Part shown: one piece after another, positions 61,264 to 61,304 of the stretch
Layout: every line of letters begins with the position of its first letter
Position numbering within the stretch: the stretch's first letter is position 1
NCBI GenBank assembly: GCA_014239955.1
Contig: JAAZXW010000007.1
Span: forward strand, 1 to 61,304
Length of the DNA stretch: 61,304 bases
Direction of reading: 5' to 3'
From: Methanobacteriota archaeon
Lineage (GTDB): Archaea; Thermoplasmatota; Poseidoniia; Poseidoniales; Thalassarchaeaceae
Notes under the pieces: model-generated
Database searches by the model: none
What the model was told of the DNA's origin: nothing
The model's input: only the letters and a program-made list of their open reading frames with translations
Translations under genes and position numbers: made by a program

Positions 61264-61304
61264 AAGATTGGAAATTGGTGAAAAGAAAGCTGAAATTACC
61301 GAGA
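61260..61304 (+). CDS. Start of a downstream gene, cut by the window edge
   Basis: A GTG at 61260 overlaps the DUF58 stop (GTGA) and opens a frame reading MKDWKLVKRKLKLPR with no stop to the end of the window. The overlap and basic N-terminus suggest the next gene of the DUF4350-DUF58 operon, probably membrane-associated. Only 15 codons are visible. Confidence 0.4.
   Translation, partial: MKDWKLVKRKLKLPR

Overview
The window looks like a piece of an archaeal chromosome, most likely Marine Group II (Poseidoniales, Thermoplasmatota) or a close relative. Archaeal information-processing genes are everywhere: a family-B DNA polymerase, a GINS subunit, aIF5B, EF-1 alpha, S8e, S10, S28e, L7Ae, L24e, SRP19, deoxyhypusine synthase, a CDC48/VAT ATPase, an Hjc-like resolvase and MC1. 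They sit beside genes of bacterial character (UvrB, ThrH, aminopeptidase C, CcmF, succinate dehydrogenase). Both tRNA genes carry an encoded CCA. Several lipoproteins have an LSGC-type lipobox and one surface protein ends in a PGF-CTERM-like sorting tail. The group assignment is an inference from gene content; no rRNA gene is present. Gene density is very high, no stretch longer than about 300 bases lacks a gene, and there is no rRNA, CRISPR array or insertion sequence.

Layout. 1-2.1 kb: a tyrosine recombinase cut by the left edge, and a RimK-like ligase. 2.2-6.3 kb: a SAP-domain membrane protein, a ParA ATPase, and a DMT-family permease whose reading frame begins with a ParB-like GLGRGL peptide. 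6.3-9.8 kb: a collagen-like/cupredoxin lipoprotein, an iodotyrosine-deiodinase-like flavoprotein, a PGF-CTERM-like surface protein, an MCT-1-like PUA protein and ThrH. 9.8-18 kb: S8e, SRP19, a GNAT, a branched-chain aminotransferase, PolB, a PKD lipoprotein, EF-1 alpha and S10. 18-21 kb: aminopeptidase C, Gins51, tRNA-Leu(CAA) and a HAD phosphatase. 21-27.5 kb: a P1B metal ATPase, a triple zinc-ribbon protein, a long coiled-coil protein, a second ParA-like ATPase with an altered P-loop, and a MoxR ATPase. 27.6-33 kb: the L7Ae-S28e-L24e-NDK-aIF5B translation cluster, interrupted by an opposite-strand lipoprotein, then PRPP synthetase, tRNA-Ile(GAT) and a PRC-barrel-like protein. 33-39 kb: an AT-rich spacer with twin palindromes, a class III aminotransferase, a truncated SDR-like protein, an Hc1-like peptide, deoxyhypusine synthase and UvrB. 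39-46 kb: UbiA and UbiD (quinone synthesis), a geranylgeranyl reductase, CcmF and an FKBP. 46-50 kb: a site-2 protease, an Hjc-like nuclease, a macro-domain protein, a stand-alone RAM domain and MC1. 50-54 kb: a three-gene succinate dehydrogenase operon and a 35-residue zinc ribbon. 54-61.3 kb: an aldehyde dehydrogenase, CDC48, a PRC-barrel peptide, and a DUF4350-DUF58 pair running off the right edge.

The genes suggest an aerobic heterotroph with respiration (SDH, quinone genes, cytochrome c maturation) and an elaborate cell surface. The most provocative local arrangement is at 2.2-6.3 kb. There a DNA-binding-type SAP domain is tethered to the membrane, next to a ParA, next to a ParB-type ParA-activating peptide in frame with a membrane transporter. 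This could be a membrane-linked DNA positioning or partition module without a canonical ParB. A second ParA-like gene with an unusual P-loop lies beside a giant coiled-coil gene at 24-26.5 kb.
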